Assembly: GCF_001984095.1 (NCBI RefSeq)
Contig: NZ_LYVQ01000012.1
Span: 1 to 49,158, forward strand
Direction of reading: 5' to 3'
Length of the DNA: 49,158 nucleotides
Source of the DNA: Pelomonas sp. KK5
Lineage (GTDB): Bacteria > Pseudomonadota > Gammaproteobacteria > Burkholderiales > Burkholderiaceae_C
The translations under genes were made by a program, and so were the position numbers. Below the pieces are notes generated by a model. That model had not been told where the DNA came from. It was given only the letters and a program-made list of their open reading frames with translations, and did not search any database. This document shows, in pieces, positions 43,985 to 49,158 of this stretch (position 1 is its first letter; every line of letters begins with the position of its first letter).

Positions 43985-45982
43985 CTAGCGAGAACCCGCG
44001 CCGATGTTGCGATCCAGGAACTTCTCCACCCGGGTCCACCAGTCGACATTGGAGGCGAGCTTGCTCCAGCCGTGGCCTTCCTCCGGGTATTCCACCCACT
44101 CCACCTTGGCGCCCGCCTGCAGCGCCGCGTCGCGGAAGGCGGTGCCGTGCTTCAGCGGGACACGGCGGTCGCGGCCGCCATGGCCCATCAGCAGCGGCCG
44201 CTTGAGCCGGGCGGCCTGCTCCAGCGGCGAGGTCGCCTTGAGCTGCGCGGCGTCGGCGACCGGGTCGCCGATGAGCACGGGCATGCCGTAGCGCTTGGAC
44301 TCGGCGCTGGTGTCGCTCCACTCGATGGAATACATCAGGTTGATGTCCGTCACGCCGGCCCACTCGAAGCCGCACTTGTACAGCTCGGCATCGCGGATCA
44401 GCCCCATCAGTGCCGCATAGCCGCCGTAGCTCGCGCCGGCAATGCAGACGCGCTGCGGGTCCACCCAGCCCTGCTTCGCGGCCCAGCGGGTGGCGTCCGC
44501 CAGGTCGTCCTGCATCGCCAGGCCCCACTGCTTCCAGCCGGCGCGGTGGAGGTCGGCGCCATAGCCGGTGCTGCCGCGGAACTCGGGTTCGATCACCACA
44601 TAGCCGCGCGAGGCCAGGAACTGCGCGTCCTGCTCCCACTGCCAGTGCGTGCCGCGCACCCAGGGACCGCCATGGACCAGCAGCACCGCCGGCCGCGGCC
44701 CGTCGGCCTTGCCGGCGGGCTGGGTCACCAGGACCGGGATCTCCATGCCATCACGGGCCTTGAAGCGGTAGACGTCGCGCAGGCCCATCTGCTCGGGCTT
44801 GATCGCGGGTCGCGCGCGGCCGAGGATCTTGAACGAGCGGGCCTTGCGGTCGTACAGGTAGTAGATGAAGGGCTGGCGGTCCGAGAAGGACGTCACGATC
44901 ACGGTCTGCGCGGTCGTGCAGCTCTCGCAGTCGATGAGGTTGACGGTGGCGGGCAGGCGCTGATCGATCTCGGCCTGCAGCGCCTTCATGTCGGCGTCCA
45001 CCCAGTGGGTGCCGGGTGCGTCGTTCTCGTAGCGCCAGCCCAGCAGGCGACCGGCCTGGGCGTCGTAGATCGGCGCGCCGTTGAAGTCGTAGCCCTTGAG
45101 CTTGACGATGGCCTGTTCGGCAGGCTTGAACGATTGGCGGTCGACGCTGAAGAGCGCCTGCGTGTCGGCGCCGCGCCGGTCGGTCACCAGCAGTTCGCCT
45201 TCCGGACCGATCCAGTAGGGCTCGGCATAGCTCCCCTTGTAGGCATCGGCCTCCTGCCATTGCTCCCAGCCCTTGGCTGTTTTCAGGTAGGACGCGTAGC
45301 GGCCCTTGTCCAGCGTAGTCACCGCGGCGGGCCGCCCCTGCCGGTCCAGCGTCCAGTCGTAGGCATGGTCAGGCGCGCCCACGCTGATGCTGGTGCTCAG
45401 ACCGTTGAGCGTATTGAGCCGGGAGAGCTTGGTGTCGACGAAGGCGCCCTTGGCGTCCCAGGTGGGCGCCACGACAACGACATCCTGGCTGCCATCGCGC
45501 ACGACGTCCAGCAGCGACCATTCGGCGCTCAAGCGACGGTCGATGACACGGCTGTTGACCGCCTCGGCGCTGTAGGAGGCATAGATCAGCTGGCGGAAAT
45601 CACTGCCGTCCCGATTCACCGCCCACAGGCCTGGCAGCAGGAAGCGGCCGGGCTGCTCCGAATCGCCGACCGAGAACACCAGGCGCTCGCTGTTGACCCA
45701 GTGGTAGTCGTCTACATCGACGCCCTCGATGGCGGCGATCGTCCGGGAGGCCTGCAGATTGGCGAGTTCGAAGACGCCCAACTGCTTGTACCCGTTCGCG
45801 GTAGCGAAGGACGCCGCCACGAACTTGTTGTCGGGCGACAACTTCGGCCGATACACCTGGGCCGGGGCATAGAAGTCCGCCACTGGCGGCAGCCCGTCGG
45901 CAAGAGCCGGCCCCGTGGGGATGAGGGCCAGCGCAAGCGCGGCCCAGGACGGGCGCCTCCAGCCCGTCACGTTGCTTTTCAT
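43985..45982 (-). CDS. S9 family prolyl oligopeptidase-like peptidase
   Basis: This is a 665-residue exported peptidase. A signal peptide (SWAALALALIPTGPALA) precedes a seven-bladed propeller half (YRPKLSPDNKFVAASFA and similar blades) and a C-terminal alpha/beta hydrolase with the triad Ser518 (GASYGGY), Asp605 (GHGGRDRRVP) and His637 (EEGHGW). The family cleaves peptides, often after Pro or acyl-amino ends, in the periplasm. It is the intact member of a tandem pair. The small 'LPTVVV' protein gene and the broken copy follow on the same strand, so they may be one transcript. Confidence 0.92.
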   Translation of the reverse strand: MKSNVTGWRRPSWAALALALIPTGPALADGLPPVADFYAPAQVYRPKLSPDNKFVAASFATANGYKQLGVFELANLQASRTIAAIEGVDVDDYHWVNSERLVFSVGDSEQPGRFLLPGLWAVNRDGSDFRQLIYASYSAEAVNSRVIDRRLSAEWSLLDVVRDGSQDVVVVAPTWDAKGAFVDTKLSRLNTLNGLSTSISVGAPDHAYDWTLDRQGRPAAVTTLDKGRYASYLKTAKGWEQWQEADAYKGSYAEPYWIGPEGELLVTDRRGADTQALFSVDRQSFKPAEQAIVKLKGYDFNGAPIYDAQAGRLLGWRYENDAPGTHWVDADMKALQAEIDQRLPATVNLIDCESCTTAQTVIVTSFSDRQPFIYYLYDRKARSFKILGRARPAIKPEQMGLRDVYRFKARDGMEIPVLVTQPAGKADGPRPAVLLVHGGPWVRGTHWQWEQDAQFLASRGYVVIEPEFRGSTGYGADLHRAGWKQWGLAMQDDLADATRWAAKQGWVDPQRVCIAGASYGGYAALMGLIRDAELYKCGFEWAGVTDINLMYSIEWSDTSAESKRYGMPVLIGDPVADAAQLKATSPLEQAARLKRPLLMGHGGRDRRVPLKHGTAFRDAALQAGAKVEWVEYPEEGHGWSKLASNVDWWTRVEKFLDRNIGAGSR

Positions 45983-46092
45983 TTCTTAACTCCCTGACAA
46001 AAAGCCCGGACGCTACGACAGCCCGCACGGCCTGACCATCGAGGATTTCTCGCATCGGCCTATGATGGCCGGTTGCCTGATCTGCCCTATCC

Positions 46093-48987
<2,895 letters not shown>

Positions 48988-49000
48988 TCGATGGTCTTCC

Positions 49001-49158
49001 TCAGCTAGCGCGGCGGCGGCGCGAGCCGACGAGGGCCAGGACGCCCACGCCGGCCAGCAGCAGGGCCCAGCTGGAGGGCTCGGGCACGGCCGGCGTCGTG
49101 GCGGGTGGGGTCGTCGAGGTCGACGGCGTGTTCACGCTGGGCGGCAGCACCGGCAGGC
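49001..49158 (-). CDS. PEP-CTERM protein, C-terminal fragment at window edge
   Basis: Only the last 52 codons are visible. They read a Pro/Thr/Ser-rich linker (TPSTSTTPPATTP) followed by VPEPSSWALLLAGVGVLALVGSRRRR, a complete PEP-CTERM anchor of motif, hydrophobic helix and basic end. The gene continues beyond the right edge and ends 13 bases after the convergent uvrA stop. This is the third exosortase-type substrate in the window. Confidence 0.85.
   Translation of the reverse strand, partial: LPVLPPSVNTPSTSTTPPATTPAVPEPSSWALLLAGVGVLALVGSRRRRAS

Noticed and set aside
44072-45997. 641-codon plus-strand frame opposite the intact S9 peptidase
   Set aside because: It is an antisense shadow; the minus strand has the full catalytic triad and propeller.
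45983-46092. LexA/SOS box upstream of uvrA
   Set aside because: No CTGT-N8-ACAG-like sequence was found in the spacer.

Overview
The window is a gene-dense, very GC-rich stretch of a Gram-negative chromosome. Codon use, PEP-CTERM proteins, PQQ-dependent methanol oxidation genes, S9 peptidases and a TonB receptor of the 'ITGS.IKR' type suggest a betaproteobacterium of the order Burkholderiales (Rubrivivax/Leptothrix/Roseateles-like). This placement is an inference from gene content, not from a marker phylogeny. I see no rRNA, tRNA, CRISPR array or insertion sequence. Most long reading frames opposite real genes are high-GC shadows.

Layout. (1) 1-2255: the end of an FAD monooxygenase, then on the minus strand an ECF sigma factor, a ChrR-like cupin protein and a small ABM-domain monooxygenase. 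(2) 2428-13855: a methanol oxidation locus. A minus-strand, translationally coupled mxaRSACKL accessory operon faces a plus-strand xoxF-xoxG-xoxJ operon that continues with two uncharacterised secreted proteins, a YVTN beta-propeller and an MxaD-like protein. XoxF carries the extra aspartate that marks lanthanide-dependent enzymes. No mxaF, mxaI or mxaG is present here. (3) 13794-19704: two PEP-CTERM proteins, ssb and a plant-type subtilase. (4) 19868-24878: a LytS/LytTR two-component system coupled to a GIN-domain protein, a cupin protein and recQ. (5) 24839-30083: pqqABCDE on the minus strand, divergent from a NarL-type two-component system. (6) 30194-36988: a TonB-dependent receptor, an 82-residue secreted protein carrying two plug-like motifs, and a Dyp peroxidase-cytochrome P450 fusion. 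(7) 36994-45982: two class III nucleotidyl cyclase-domain proteins, an S9 peptidase gene broken by one amber codon, a second 82-residue secreted protein and an intact S9 peptidase. (8) 46093-49158: uvrA and the C-terminus of a third PEP-CTERM protein.

How it fits together. Regions 2 and 5 give a nearly self-contained periplasmic methanol oxidation module: XoxF, its cytochrome XoxG, XoxJ, MxaD, the PQQ synthesis genes, the maturation genes mxaRSACKL, and a two-component system next to pqqA that may regulate it. The TonB receptor next to that two-component system could import the metal, but nothing in the sequence proves this. The least described items are the mxa accessory operon paired with a lanthanide-type enzyme, the two secreted proteins at 11301-12355, the paired 82-residue 'LPTVVV' proteins, and the Dyp-P450 fusion.
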